DNA of 64,000 nt from Paludibacteraceae bacterium. Lineage in GTDB: Bacteria > Bacteroidota > Bacteroidia > Bacteroidales > Paludibacteraceae. Shown piece by piece: positions 41,797-51,483 of this stretch. Position 1 is the stretch's first letter. The number at the start of each line of letters is the position of its first letter. The DNA lies in contig JAKSKX010000011.1 of the NCBI GenBank assembly GCA_024401535.1, positions 1 to 64,000 on the forward strand, written 5' to 3'. A program made the translations under genes and the position numbers. The notes beneath the pieces were generated by a model, which searched no databases, had not been told where the DNA came from, and was given only the letters and a program-made list of their open reading frames with translations.

Positions 41797-42612
41797 TTAT
41801 ACGTAATAGATTTTGCTTTCTTTGTCAGATATGGAAACCTTAGTCTGTTTGTCAAATATTCCAAAAACAGCGCTTCCGCTTCCACTCATTTGGGCATAAA
41901 TTGCACCTGCAGAGTACAGTTCCTCCTTTATTTTTTGTATGGCTGGGTATTGTGGAAATATTGAATCCTCAAAGTCATTCTTGAGAAGACTTTTCCACTC
42001 GGAAATAGGTCTCTTGATAATATCTTTTACTGATATTTCTGGCGTTTGTGGCTTTACTCCCGAGAATGCTTCCTTTGTAGATACGTGAATGTTTGGCTTT
42101 ACAACTACGAAATGTTTGTCGGACAGGTCACATTCTATGTCTGTCATTATTTCTCCAATTCCCTCGGCATAAACAGGTTTGTTTTTTACGAAGAAAGGGC
42201 AGTCTGCACCAAGTGATTTGGAAAGTTCAATCAGTCTTGTTTCGCCGATATTCAGCTTGAACATGTCGTTGAGCATTAGAAGTGTGAATGTGGCGTCTGC
42301 ACTTCCACCACCAAGGCCTGCACCTGAAGGAATGGATTTCTCTAAATGGATGTTCTGCTTGAAGTTTACATTCCCTGCTTCCTTTTCCATAAGCCTTAAT
42401 GCCTTCATAACCAAGTTCTTTTCTGGTTCGCAGTCAATGACATCACCGGACTGTATAAGGTGAGACTCGCTGTCATTCGAAGGAATAAGTTCTAGAGCGT
42501 CATTTAGTCCCTTCAGAGGGTAGAATATTGTCTCTAGATTATGGTAACCATCAGGCCTTTTGCTTACTATGTTAAGACCTAAGTTTATTTTGCAATTTGG
42601 AAATGTAATCAT
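41797..42612 (-). CDS. ispE: 4-diphosphocytidyl-2-C-methyl-D-erythritol kinase
   Basis: GHMP-family kinase of the MEP isoprenoid pathway. The N-terminus ITFPNCKINLGLNIVSKRPD, the ATP loop SIPSGAGLGGGSADATF near residues 91-107, and MSGSGSAVFGIF near 240 are typical. Length 271 aa is normal; cytoplasmic. It lies 11 bp after the RluA-like gene and 15 bp before the SGNH gene, on the same strand. With pdxA in the window, the cell makes two pathways dependent on DXP. Confidence 0.94.
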   Translation of the reverse strand: MITFPNCKINLGLNIVSKRPDGYHNLETIFYPLKGLNDALELIPSNDSESHLIQSGDVIDCEPEKNLVMKALRLMEKEAGNVNFKQNIHLEKSIPSGAGLGGGSADATFTLLMLNDMFKLNIGETRLIELSKSLGADCPFFVKNKPVYAEGIGEIMTDIECDLSDKHFVVVKPNIHVSTKEAFSGVKPQTPEISVKDIIKRPISEWKSLLKNDFEDSIFPQYPAIQKIKEELYSAGAIYAQMSGSGSAVFGIFDKQTKVSISDKESKIYYV

Positions 42613-42623
42613 ATGTCTGATGT

Positions 42624-44225
42624 TTAGAAAGGAGCCGCGTCTGTATATGATACTTTCTTGCCGCTAGTTGGGTGGACAAACGAGAGAAATTCTGCATGTA
42701 GCAGCAGTCTGCTCTTATCTTTCTTGTCCGAGTATAGTCTGTCCCCGATGATAGGGCAGTTCAACCCTTGCTTTGAGGAAGAGTGTACTCGTAATTGATG
42801 TGTTCTGCCGGTAAGAGGAGAGAATTCAACCCTTGTCCTGTATCTTGTCTTTTTAATGACGCGATATTGTGTTACAGCAGGAAGTCCTTCAGGATCAATG
42901 TATTGCATTGGCCTGTTGCTTATGTCAGCCATTAGTGGTAGAGATATTTCCCCGCTATTGTTTTTAAGATTTCCCTTTAGTACGGCTATATATTTTTTTT
43001 CTATTGTATGATTTTCGAATTGTTTCTGCAAAGATTTGTGTGCTTCCTTTGTAAGAGCTAATACCATAAGTCCTGAAGTGTCCTGGTCCAGACGATGGAC
43101 GATTATTGGGCCTTCTGCCATCGGAAACCTCTTTTCAGCCCATTCTTCTACGCTTTGTATATCCTCTTTGCCTTTCACACTAAGCATGCCGCTAGGCTTA
43201 GAAATAACGACAATGTCGTCATCTCTATATATTGTTTTTATACTTTCCTCTTCAGCTGTGTTTTCCTTTTTAGTCTCTGAAACAGGTATCCCCTGAAGCA
43301 TGAATGAAAGGATAGGAAGACATTTGCTACGGCATGCGTGATAATAAGTTCCGTTGTGGCGCACTTTACCTTCGGGACTTGCCCCTATCCAGAATTCTGC
43401 TATGGCAAGAGGCGTCATTTGGTTCAAAAACGCATAGTTGAGTAGTCTCGGCGCACAACATTCTCCGGCACCAGAAGGTGGAGTTTGTCCGTTGAAGATA
43501 TCAAGCAGGTCCTTTTCTTGCCCAAGTCCGTTCTTGAATTTGAAATCTCGGAATATGCGTTGTTGCAACAATTCTGATTTCTCTATTCTCAAGCGTTTAA
43601 GTTCAATAATAGCAGAGTTTATTTCAGAAAGGGCATCTATATATTTCTGTTCTTCTTCTGATGCTGTTTTCTGCATCTTTTTTAGCTCTGATTTTCCTCT
43701 GGCGCTTTCATTATTTAAGCGTTCGATTTCTTCTTCGCTAAGTTCAGCAGATTTCCTCAGTTTGTCTCTTTCTGCCTTCTGCTGCTTTAGTAAGTCCTTG
43801 TATTCTTGGATTTTACGCTCGTTTTCAATTTTAAGAAGTCTTAGCTGGTCCTTCATTCGAGCGTATCTGTGATCACTTTCAAGATCTCGAATCTTTCGAT
43901 TGAGTTCCGTTATAGTTTTTTCTCCCTCCAAAAAGTATGAGCCTTTGGAAAGAATGTCAAAAACAGGAGGTACGAACCCCTCTATGATGTTTGAAGACAT
44001 GACTTGACCTGAAAATGCGGCTAAGTAACCTGTCTCTCCATCTTTAGATTTAACAACGAGTACACCAATCATTTTGCCTCGACATAGCTCAGTCTTTAGA
44101 TTGGGAATAGTCTTAATCCACTCACTCAGATCGTCCATTGCCTGTATGGCGGCACGATGAGGTTTTCCATTGAATGGATCATTCAGTTTTCTTGGTAAAG
44201 ATTTGAATGTGAATGGATGAAACAT
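42624..44225 (-). CDS. RluA family pseudouridine synthase, long Bacteroidetes form
   Basis: Pseudouridine synthase of the RluA family acting on 23S rRNA or tRNA. The C-terminal 200 residues hold the catalytic domain: IIVHRLDQDTSGLMVLALT with the catalytic aspartate near residue 384, then RTRVEFSPLTGRTHQLRVH and PIIGDRLY. The N-terminal 330 residues are an extension seen in Bacteroidetes: a small domain with KPHRAAIQAMDDL and a coiled-coil of about residues 105-220 (EIERLNNESARGKSELKKM), then CCAPRLLNYAFLNQMTPLA. Length 533 aa is normal for that form. First gene of the RluA-ispE-SGNH unit. Target base unknown. Confidence 0.9.
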   Translation of the reverse strand: MFHPFTFKSLPRKLNDPFNGKPHRAAIQAMDDLSEWIKTIPNLKTELCRGKMIGVLVVKSKDGETGYLAAFSGQVMSSNIIEGFVPPVFDILSKGSYFLEGEKTITELNRKIRDLESDHRYARMKDQLRLLKIENERKIQEYKDLLKQQKAERDKLRKSAELSEEEIERLNNESARGKSELKKMQKTASEEEQKYIDALSEINSAIIELKRLRIEKSELLQQRIFRDFKFKNGLGQEKDLLDIFNGQTPPSGAGECCAPRLLNYAFLNQMTPLAIAEFWIGASPEGKVRHNGTYYHACRSKCLPILSFMLQGIPVSETKKENTAEEESIKTIYRDDDIVVISKPSGMLSVKGKEDIQSVEEWAEKRFPMAEGPIIVHRLDQDTSGLMVLALTKEAHKSLQKQFENHTIEKKYIAVLKGNLKNNSGEISLPLMADISNRPMQYIDPEGLPAVTQYRVIKKTRYRTRVEFSPLTGRTHQLRVHSSSKQGLNCPIIGDRLYSDKKDKSRLLLHAEFLSFVHPTSGKKVSYTDAAPF

Positions 44226-44268
44226 TTGTACTATTGCTTTTGCGGAGATTAAACTTCCATATATTAAA

Positions 44269-44306
44269 ATTGATAATTAGCAGTGGCTAAACTGCTAATT
44301 ATCAAT
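44269..44306 (-). terminator. Perfect 15-bp hairpin after aspS
   Basis: Perfect inverted repeat with arms 44269-44283 and 44292-44306, 17 bases after the aspS stop, followed on the minus strand by TTTTAATAT. Likely terminator of aspS. Confidence 0.65.
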
Positions 44307-44323
44307 CATATTATTACTGTATA

Positions 44324-46093
44324 TTAAGCCTTTAAGTCAACTTTAAGGGCCAACTCGTCAAGCTGAGCTTCATCAAGTTTAGAAGGACAGTCTATCATAA
44401 CGTCGCGTCCTGAATTGTTTTTAGGGAATGCGATACAGTCACGAATAGAATCCAAGCCTGCCAACATTGAAGCGACGCGATCCAAACCGAACGCCAAACC
44501 TGCGTGAGGTGGAGCTCCGTACTTGAATGCAGTCATCAAGCATCCGAACTGCTCTGTAGCTTTCTCCTGAGTGAATCCAAGTAGCTTGAACATCTTGTTC
44601 TGCAATTCTGAGTCGTGAATACGAACACTACCACCACCAAGCTCAACTCCGTTCATTGCTAGGTCGTACGCATTTGCACGAACTCTACCTGGATCTGAGT
44701 CTAGGTACTGCACATCCTCTAGCTTTGGACTTGTGAAAGGGTGGTGCATTGCATAGAATCTCTGGTCTTCCTCGCTCCACTCGAATAGAGGGAAGTCGAT
44801 AACCCATAGAGGAGCGAACTTGTTCTTGTCTCTCAAACCAAGCTGGTCACCCATCTCAAGTCGAAGTACATTCATCTGGCCTCTAACCTTCATTGCATTG
44901 TCACCGCATAGAACAAGGATTAGATCTCCCTTCTTAGCGTTACATTTCTCAGCAATCTTCTTCAAGCTGTCCTGATCATAGAACTTGTCGATGCTGCTCT
45001 TGAATGTGCCATCCTCTTTGCAAGCGATGTAAACAAGTCCCTTGGCTCCAACCTGTGGACGCTTAACGAACTCTGTTATAGCATCAAGTTGTTTTCTTGT
45101 GTATGCTGCACAACCCTCTGCAACGATAGAGACAACGAACTTTGCGCTATCGAATACTACGAAGTCGTGTCCGCCTAGGATGTCCTCGCTATCGTTCTTT
45201 AGTTCAACAAACTCCATGCCAAAACGCATGTCCGGTTTGTCAGAACCGAATCTCTTCATACATTCATGCCAAGTCAAACGCGGAAAATCACCAGTGAACT
45301 CAGTGCCACGTGCGTACTTGAAGATATGCTTGATCATTCCCTCGAACATCTGTAGTACATCTTCCTGTTCAACGTAACTCATCTCGCAGTCAATCTGAGT
45401 AAACTCAGGCTGGCGGTCTGCACGTAGGTCCTCGTCACGGAAACACTTTACAATCTGGAAGTATCTGTCGATACCGCCGACCATAAGAAGCTGTTTGAAC
45501 TGCTGAGGACTCTGAGGCAAAGCATAGAACTCACCCTGATTCATGCGAGAAGGAACTACGAAGTCTCTAGCTCCCTCTGGAGTGCTCTTGATAAGAACAG
45601 GAGTCTCAACCTCTAGGAATCCCTGTTGGTCAAGGTATCTTCTTGTCTCGAAAGCTATCTTATGGCGAAGAATCAAATTGTCTCTGACTGGCTTGCGTCG
45701 AAGGTCAAGGTAGCGATACTGCATTCTTAGGTCATCACCGCCGTCGCTGTTATCTTCGATTGTGAAAGGAGGGACTTCACTCTTTGAAAGGATGTTCAAT
45801 TCCTTTGCGATTACCTCTATTTCTCCAGTTGGAATTTGATTGTTCTTGCTGCTGCGCTCCTGTACTTTACCTTTTACCTGAAGCACCCACTCACGACCTG
45901 TGTGGTTAGCTTTTTCGCACAACGAAGCATCATCAGACTCATTGAATACAATCTGAGTAATTCCGTATCTATCTCTTAGGTCAAGGAATGTCATTCCTCC
46001 CATTTTTCTGATTCTCTGAACCCAACCTGCCAATGTTACTTCAGCACCATTGTCGGCAAGTCTCAATTCACCACAAGTTTTCGATCTAAACAT
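44324..46093 (-). CDS. aspS: Aspartyl-tRNA synthetase
   Basis: Class II synthetase charging tRNA-Asp. The start is placed at ATG 46093 ([12 protein letters not shown]), as in relatives; a TTG at 46117 would fall inside the promoter element. The N-terminal OB-fold domain contains [15 protein letters not shown]; motif 2 is [19 protein letters not shown] near residue 210; the bacterial insertion domain lies at about 285-415; motif 3 is [14 protein letters not shown] near 545. About 589 residues, normal for the bacterial type. Single gene between a promoter match and a hairpin terminator. Confidence 0.96.
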   Translation of the reverse strand: MFRSKTCGELRLADNGAEVTLAGWVQRIRKMGGMTFLDLRDRYGITQIVFNESDDASLCEKANHTGREWVLQVKGKVQERSSKNNQIPTGEIEVIAKELNILSKSEVPPFTIEDNSDGGDDLRMQYRYLDLRRKPVRDNLILRHKIAFETRRYLDQQGFLEVETPVLIKSTPEGARDFVVPSRMNQGEFYALPQSPQQFKQLLMVGGIDRYFQIVKCFRDEDLRADRQPEFTQIDCEMSYVEQEDVLQMFEGMIKHIFKYARGTEFTGDFPRLTWHECMKRFGSDKPDMRFGMEFVELKNDSEDILGGHDFVVFDSAKFVVSIVAEGCAAYTRKQLDAITEFVKRPQVGAKGLVYIACKEDGTFKSSIDKFYDQDSLKKIAEKCNAKKGDLILVLCGDNAMKVRGQMNVLRLEMGDQLGLRDKNKFAPLWVIDFPLFEWSEEDQRFYAMHHPFTSPKLEDVQYLDSDPGRVRANAYDLAMNGVELGGGSVRIHDSELQNKMFKLLGFTQEKATEQFGCLMTAFKYGAPPHAGLAFGLDRVASMLAGLDSIRDCIAFPKNNSGRDVMIDCPSKLDEAQLDELALKVDLKA

Positions 46094-46114
46094 TTCTGAT
46101 AAATTTATTTTGTG

Positions 46115-46122
46115 CAAAGATA
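46115..46122 (-). promoter_or_regulatory. Putative -7 promoter element of aspS
   Basis: TATCTTTG on the minus strand, 21 bases before the aspS ATG at 46093. Confidence 0.5.
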
Positions 46123-46185
46123 GAGAAAATTATTGATACTTTATTATCGAATATTGATGAATTTTATTCCACAATAAAGTAAAAA

Positions 46186-46222
46186 ACAAAGAAGGCGAAA
46201 CATGTGTTCCGCCTTCTTTTTA
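46186..46222 (-). terminator. Terminator of secDF
   Basis: AAAGAAGGCG/CGCCTTCTTT stem with a 12- to 14-base loop and T-rich sequence on the minus-strand side, 19 bases after the secDF stop. Confidence 0.8.
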
Positions 46223-46241
46223 TGAAAAGTTTTATCTAATC

Positions 46242-49200
46242 TTAGACTCTGTCCTCGATCTTCTGCTTTCTCTCAGCTTTAATCAAAGCCTCCTTCTCAT
46301 TGTCTGCAACATTGTAGAACTTGTGAGCGATAGGAGCAGCGATGAAAATTGATGAGTATGTACCGACGATAACACCGATCAACATAGCGAAGATAAAGCC
46401 CTTGATAGTAACACCACCAAATAGGAAGATGATGACCAATACTATCAATGTACTCAAAGATGTAGAGAATGTACGGCTTAGTGTGCTGTTGATAGCATCG
46501 TTAAATACTTCCTTCTTGTCGCTGTTTGGCTTCAAGCCGAAGTACTCACGAATGCGGTCGAAAATAACCACCTTATCGTTGATAGAGTAACCGATCACTG
46601 TCAAGATTGCAGCTATGAATGACTGGTCAATCTCTAGCGAGAAGTTCATTACCGACTGGAATAGCGAGAAGATACCCAAGATGAACAATGTATCGTGGAT
46701 TAGGGCGATAACTGCACCGTATGAGTATGCTGCCTTTCTAAATCTGAATAGGATGTAAAGACCGATACCAGCAAGAGCAATCAAAACTGCGATGATTGCG
46801 GAAATCTTGATATCGCTTGCCATTGTAGGTCCAACCTTCTGTGACGACTGGATTCCGTAAGTTCCCTGAGTAGCCAAGGCAGCGTTGCCGTTCTCATCCA
46901 ATACATAGCTGTTTACGAACATGTCCTCTGTTACACTTGGAGAAAGGATATCCTTTAGGTTCTCGTATAGCTTCTTCTGGATGTCGGACTCAACATTATC
47001 CTCTGTGTCATTGATGCGGTAGTTAGTTGAAATACGCACCTGGTCGTCAGAACCGATTGTGATTACATTAACATTGCTCTCAGCAAATGCATTCTCAAGA
47101 GAACTCTTGATGTCTGTTGTTGATACAGGCTTCTCGAACTTGACGATATAGTTTCTACCTCCTGTGAAGTCGATACCATACTTTAGGTTTAGAGTAGCAA
47201 GAGATATTACTGCAACTAGCATGAAGCCTGCAGAAGCAAGCATCCAGTTCTTAGCCTTACCGATAAAGTCGAAGTTGATATTCTTGAACAAGCTTGAAGA
47301 AAGCTTAGTGCTGAATGTAAGACCCTGGCACTTGTCCTTTTCAACAAGGAAGTCGAAGATGATACGGCTGACAAAGATTGCTGTAACTAGAGAGCAAACG
47401 ATACCGATAATCAATGTAGTAGCGAATCCCTTGATTGGACCTGTACCGAACAAAGCAAGGATAATACCTGTTAGGATAGTAGTGACGTTTGCATCAATGA
47501 TTGCGCTCATCGCGTTGCTGTATCCGTCTGCGATTGCGTTCTTCATTGACTTGCCAGCTGAAAGTTCCTCGCGAATACGCTCGTAGATCAATACGTTGGC
47601 ATCCACCGCCATACCCAAAGTAAGAACGATACCTGCGATACCAGGCAATGTTAGAACTGCTCCATAGGCAGCCAACACACCAAAGATAAGGAATACGTTA
47701 CATATAAGGGCGAAGTCAGCTACAAGACCAGGAACAAGTCCGTAGTAAAGAATCATGTAAATTAGCACAAGTACGAACGCAACAACGAAAGAGATAAGTC
47801 CTGCGTTGATTGCCTCCTGTCCTAGAGATGGACCAACAACGTCCTCCTGAACAATCTTAGTTGGAGCTGGCATCTTACCACACTTCAACACGTTTGCCAA
47901 GTCATTTGCCTCGTTAACAGAGAATTTACCAGTGATTTCAGAACGTCCGCCAGTAATCTCGCAGTTTACATTAGGATATGAATAAACGTAACCGTCAAGA
48001 ACAACTGCTACACAACGGTCAATGTTCTCGCGAGTTAGCTTAGCCCATGTCTTAGCTCCCTCATTGTCCATTGTCATGCTTACAGAAGCGTAAACTGACT
48101 GCTGGTTGTTGAAGTCTGATTTTGCATCAACTACATGCGCACCAGTTAGAGGAGCCTTTCTGTCCTTGCCTCTCAAAGAACGAGACTTAAGAGCGATAAG
48201 TCCATAGTGGTCCTTAATCTTTACTACTTTCTCTCCTTCATTCTCCTCACCTTCCTCGTGTACTGTGTAAGCGAAGAAAGTGCTGTTTGGAATAAGTCCC
48301 TTCTGGCGGCCCATCTCCAACCAAGCCATAACCTTGGCAGTATCACGGTAGTGTACAATACCTAGGCGTGGACCGTAAGCGAACTCTGTGCGGATATATT
48401 TGAATAGAGATTCAGACGAAACATTTGCAGAGTCTGCGTTAAGAGTGTTGATCAAAGAATCAGCCTCAGAAGCGTTCTCGTTCTTCTCATTTTCTGCCTT
48501 TGCGCTGTTGTCAGCCGCAGATAGGTTTGAAACCATCTGGTTTACGGCTATAAGGTTGCTCTGGATCTCGCTTACGTTTGTAGTCTCCCAGAAAGCAAGG
48601 TCTGCGCTTCCCTGAAGCAACTTACGTACACGCTCTGGCTCCTTTACACCTGGCATCTCGATAAGGATGCGGCTTGAACTCTCAAGTCTCTGGATGTTTG
48701 GCTGTACAACACCAAAACGGTCGATACGAGAACGAAGTACGTTGAATGAGTTGTCGATTGCACTGTTTACTTCCTCTCTAAGTACCTTCATTACTTCAGA
48801 GTTAGTTGAAGTGTGAACAACCTTATCTTTTAGCTCGTAGCTTGAGAAGATGGCAGCCATCTTGCCACCGTTGCTAACCTCGTTGAAAGCCTCCTCAAAT
48901 AGAGTTAGATAATCTGCCTGACTTGACTGCTGCTTCTCGTTAGTCTTAGCAAGAGCGTTCTGGAATACTGCGTCGTTAACCTGGTTTCCTGCCAATGTCT
49001 TTAGAATGTCTGGAACAGATACCTCCATAACAACATTCATACCACCACGAAGGTCAAGACCAAGATTCAACTCTTTTTCTCTACATGACTTTAGAGAATA
49101 CAAACCATCTTCGTTTGCCAAAGAATCCAAGTAAGCACTTTCCTTTGCCTGGTCACCTGCGGCAGCCTCTCTTGCTTCACTTTTGTAGCTGTTAGACTTG

Positions 49201-49277
49201 AAAGTGAACGAAAGGTAATAACCACAAATGGCGAACAAAAGTAATGCCAATGTCAATACCAATCCTTTGTTTCGCAT
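46242..49277 (-). CDS. secDF: Fused protein translocase subunit SecDF
   Basis: Inner-membrane RND-type protein that uses the proton gradient to pull proteins out of the Sec channel. SecD and SecF are one chain of 1011 residues, as in many Bacteroidetes. SecD half: NLGLDLRGGMNVVMEV near residue 72, a long periplasmic region with a low-complexity insertion (NSAKAENEKNENASEADS near 250), and GMAVDANVLIYERIREE near 555. SecF half begins near 685: GIDFTGGRNYIVKF and IGYSINDKVVIFDRIREY near 905. About twelve membrane helices. Single gene with promoter match and terminator. It supports the export needed by the many secreted proteins here. Confidence 0.95.
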   Translation of the reverse strand: MRNKGLVLTLALLLFAICGYYLSFTFKSNSYKSEAREAAAGDQAKESAYLDSLANEDGLYSLKSCREKELNLGLDLRGGMNVVMEVSVPDILKTLAGNQVNDAVFQNALAKTNEKQQSSQADYLTLFEEAFNEVSNGGKMAAIFSSYELKDKVVHTSTNSEVMKVLREEVNSAIDNSFNVLRSRIDRFGVVQPNIQRLESSSRILIEMPGVKEPERVRKLLQGSADLAFWETTNVSEIQSNLIAVNQMVSNLSAADNSAKAENEKNENASEADSLINTLNADSANVSSESLFKYIRTEFAYGPRLGIVHYRDTAKVMAWLEMGRQKGLIPNSTFFAYTVHEEGEENEGEKVVKIKDHYGLIALKSRSLRGKDRKAPLTGAHVVDAKSDFNNQQSVYASVSMTMDNEGAKTWAKLTRENIDRCVAVVLDGYVYSYPNVNCEITGGRSEITGKFSVNEANDLANVLKCGKMPAPTKIVQEDVVGPSLGQEAINAGLISFVVAFVLVLIYMILYYGLVPGLVADFALICNVFLIFGVLAAYGAVLTLPGIAGIVLTLGMAVDANVLIYERIREELSAGKSMKNAIADGYSNAMSAIIDANVTTILTGIILALFGTGPIKGFATTLIIGIVCSLVTAIFVSRIIFDFLVEKDKCQGLTFSTKLSSSLFKNINFDFIGKAKNWMLASAGFMLVAVISLATLNLKYGIDFTGGRNYIVKFEKPVSTTDIKSSLENAFAESNVNVITIGSDDQVRISTNYRINDTEDNVESDIQKKLYENLKDILSPSVTEDMFVNSYVLDENGNAALATQGTYGIQSSQKVGPTMASDIKISAIIAVLIALAGIGLYILFRFRKAAYSYGAVIALIHDTLFILGIFSLFQSVMNFSLEIDQSFIAAILTVIGYSINDKVVIFDRIREYFGLKPNSDKKEVFNDAINSTLSRTFSTSLSTLIVLVIIFLFGGVTIKGFIFAMLIGVIVGTYSSIFIAAPIAHKFYNVADNEKEALIKAERKQKIEDRV

Positions 49278-49332
49278 TTTCGTTTTTTTATTAGTTTTTT
49301 ATTATTTTATTTCAAATACTTATTCAAGGGCG

Positions 49333-49340
49333 CAAATTTA
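49333..49340 (-). promoter_or_regulatory. Putative -7 promoter element of secDF
   Basis: TAAATTTG on the minus strand, 55 bases upstream of the secDF start; a TTTG lies 15 bases farther upstream, shorter than the usual spacing. Confidence 0.35.
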
Positions 49341-49782
49341 ATAATAATTTTCTAACAAATGTTTCTTTTAAGGTGTCAAAATTTTTATTTATCTACATTA
49401 TTCCCACTTTCAAGTGGCATTATTGTGTTTTAATAGGCAATATAGTTTATAATGAAGTTATTTTCGTGTTATTTCTTTGTAAAAGTCTTTCTTTTTCAAT
49501 ATAAAGCGTTTTTTATAGCAGTGGATTTTTGTAAAAGTTCATGTCAGTGTAATTTTGTCCGCTTTGTTTTGTGTTTATTTTCAAATAGGGATTTACATAG
49601 TCTAAAAGTCATGTGTTTTAGCCTAGACATGAAAGTAAAAGGGGGAAATTTAATTTGTTAATTGCCTTACGTTGTACCTGGCAATCAAAATGTAGTTTCG
49701 CAATTAGTCCATGATTACGTCATGTGGCGAAAAGAAATTTGATATTTGAAACGAAGGGAATATGTAATTGAAAAAGCAGAAC
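49341..49782. other. Non-coding AT-rich stretch
   Basis: No supported gene between the secDF promoter region and the marR terminator. A 69-codon frame at 49452-49661 is phenylalanine/cysteine-rich and without a ribosome site. Confidence 0.4.
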
Positions 49783-49806
49783 AGGACGCCTTTTATTGGG
49801 CGTCCT
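49783..49806 (-). terminator. Terminator-like hairpin after marR
   Basis: AGGACGCC/GGCGTCCT stem with an 8-base loop, 41 bases beyond the marR stop; the minus-strand T-run is short. Confidence 0.55.
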
Positions 49807-49846
49807 ATTATTTCTATAGTATATATTTAGATGATTTTTGCAATAG

Positions 49847-50347
49847 CTACAGAGCATTGTTCTTCTTATAGGCCTCAGCATTTTCAAGCATTTTGCAAAG
49901 GATGGTCTGCATCATCTTGATTTCTTCTGCGGGGACGCCTTCGAATACGATGCTGAATGCTTTTTGGGAAATGCGGACTAGGTCTGGAACTATTTTCTCT
50001 CCGACTTTAGTCAAGTATATTTGTTTGGCACGTCTGTCTATAGGGTCGTTTCTTCGCTCAAGCATTTCTGCCTCTTCAAGTATGTCTATAAGTCTTGTGA
50101 TGCTTGGCGAGTCCTTGTCAAGGTTTTCTGCAATAGCTTTTTGAGTAAGTCCCTTGTGGTAATATAGAAGGAATAGAACTATAGCCTGTTCAAAATTTAT
50201 GCCGAAGCCCTCCTTTTGTATTTCCATAGTTGCTACGTCATTGATTGCTTCTGAAATTCGTCCGTTTTTTACAGCAAGAATAGTGGTAGATGCAATCTTT
50301 AGACCGTCTGTTATCAATAAATCTTTTTGAATAGAATTGTTTTCCAT
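49847..50347 (-). CDS. MarR family transcriptional regulator
   Basis: Winged-helix repressor of 166 residues. The core is at about residues 55-125: AIVLFLLYYHKGLTQKAIAE, recognition helix SPSITRLIDILEEAEMLER, then the wing RNDPIDRRAKQIYLT with the conserved DxR motif. The N-terminal and C-terminal helices form the dimer. It is divergent from the Gfo/Idh and FAD oxidoreductase genes, with 159 bp between the starts, and a palindrome overlaps its own -7 element, which suggests autoregulation and possible control of the neighbours. The effector is unknown. Confidence 0.9.
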   Translation of the reverse strand: MENNSIQKDLLITDGLKIASTTILAVKNGRISEAINDVATMEIQKEGFGINFEQAIVLFLLYYHKGLTQKAIAENLDKDSPSITRLIDILEEAEMLERRNDPIDRRAKQIYLTKVGEKIVPDLVRISQKAFSIVFEGVPAEEIKMMQTILCKMLENAEAYKKNNAL

Positions 50348-50366
50348 AAATATATAATTTGTTTTT

Positions 50367-50383
50367 ATTGCAAGTGCAAATAT
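50367..50383 (-). promoter_or_regulatory. Putative marR promoter and operator
   Basis: TATATTTG on the minus strand (50376-50383) overlaps a near-perfect palindrome TTGCAAGTGCAA (50367-50378), 20 bases upstream of the marR start. This is the size and place expected for a MarR operator. Confidence 0.45.
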
Positions 50384-50459
50384 AATGTTTATTTTAATTG
50401 CATATCTCGCACAACAAAACTTTTTTGATTATTTTTTATGAATTGGCAATTATTTGAAT

Positions 50460-50467
50460 TATCTTTG
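50460..50467 (+). promoter_or_regulatory. Putative -7 promoter element of the Gfo/Idh gene
   Basis: TATCTTTG, 39 bases before the start codon at 50507. Confidence 0.45.
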
Positions 50468-50506
50468 GCCGGAATTTTTTATTCGTGAACAACAAAACTA
50501 TACAAT

Positions 50507-51475
50507 ATGAAAGTTGGTATATTGGGTTGCGGTTGGATTGCAACAAAAATGGCGGAAGCCATGCATGGAGTGGAAGGTGTTGAATGTTATGCGGTGGCTT
50601 CCCGTACTTTGGAGAAAGCCAAGCAGTTCGCAGAGATGTTCAAGTTCCAGAAAGCCTATGGCTCGTACGAGGAGCTGGCCAAGGATTCAAATGTTGACCT
50701 TATATACATAGCCACACCGCATTCTCATCATTTCCAGAACGGAATGTTGTGCGTAGAAAATGGTCGCAATATTCTTGTAGAGAAGGCTTTTACAATTACG
50801 CCAGAACAGGCAAAGTCTTTGCTTGATTTGGCAAGGCAGAGGAATGTGTTTGTATGTGAGGCTATATGGACTCGTTTCATGCCTGCACGAGATATTATCA
50901 ACGGAATCATCTCTCGCAAGGAGGTGGGGGAAGTTCGTACTATCACTGCAAGTCTTGGCTACCCGTTGATGAAAACTGAGCGATTGTTGAATCCTGCCTT
51001 GGGAGGCGGTTCCATGCTTGACTTGGGTGTTTATCCTATCAATTTCGCCATGATGCACGCAGGTGCAGAGGTTAAGTCAATCAATGCCTACGGTATTTTG
51101 TCTGACCAAAAGATAGATTTGGCAGAGACAATCCATGTTGAATTCGAGAACGGTGTTGTGGCTACACTGCAGGCTACTATGCAGAGCGCCACTGACCGTA
51201 GGGGTATGATTTACTGTACAGACGGTTACATTGAGGTCATCAACATCAATAACCCTGAGGCGGTAAATGTGTACGACAACTTCCACAATAGAATCAACTC
51301 ATACAAGATTCCAAAACAGATAAACGGATATGAGTATGAACTGATTTCATCCTTGGAGTGCATCAAAAATGGACAAATAGAAACCAAAGAGATGCCTCAT
51401 GCAGAGACAATAAAAGTTATGACATATATGGACAAACTGCTCAAGGATATGGGTGTTGTCCATACTTGCAAATAG
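50507..51475 (+). CDS. Gfo/Idh/MocA family oxidoreductase
   Basis: NAD(P)-dependent oxidoreductase of 322 residues. Rossmann motif KVGILGCGWIATKMAEAM at the N-terminus, YIATPHSHHFQNGMLC near 65, and VEKAFTITPEQA near 92, where the EKxF lysine is the family's catalytic-site lysine. The C-terminal domain has GGGSMLDLGVYPINFAMM near 165, typical of the dihydrodiol dehydrogenase/sugar dehydrogenase branch. The substrate is not evident. It starts after a promoter match, opposite a MarR gene, and its stop is 8 bp before the FAD oxidoreductase gene, so they are probably co-transcribed. Confidence 0.9.
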   Translation: MKVGILGCGWIATKMAEAMHGVEGVECYAVASRTLEKAKQFAEMFKFQKAYGSYEELAKDSNVDLIYIATPHSHHFQNGMLCVENGRNILVEKAFTITPEQAKSLLDLARQRNVFVCEAIWTRFMPARDIINGIISRKEVGEVRTITASLGYPLMKTERLLNPALGGGSMLDLGVYPINFAMMHAGAEVKSINAYGILSDQKIDLAETIHVEFENGVVATLQATMQSATDRRGMIYCTDGYIEVININNPEAVNVYDNFHNRINSYKIPKQINGYEYELISSLECIKNGQIETKEMPHAETIKVMTYMDKLLKDMGVVHTCK

Positions 51476-51483
51476 ATATTTTA

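Noticed and set aside
49452..49661. 69-codon plus-strand frame upstream of marR
   Set aside because: Phenylalanine- and cysteine-rich translation of AT-rich DNA, no ribosome site, no promoter match in the right place.
51358..51483. Longer N-terminus of the CrtI-like oxidoreductase
   Set aside because: It overlaps the end of the Gfo/Idh gene, and the FAD motif begins exactly at ATG 51484.
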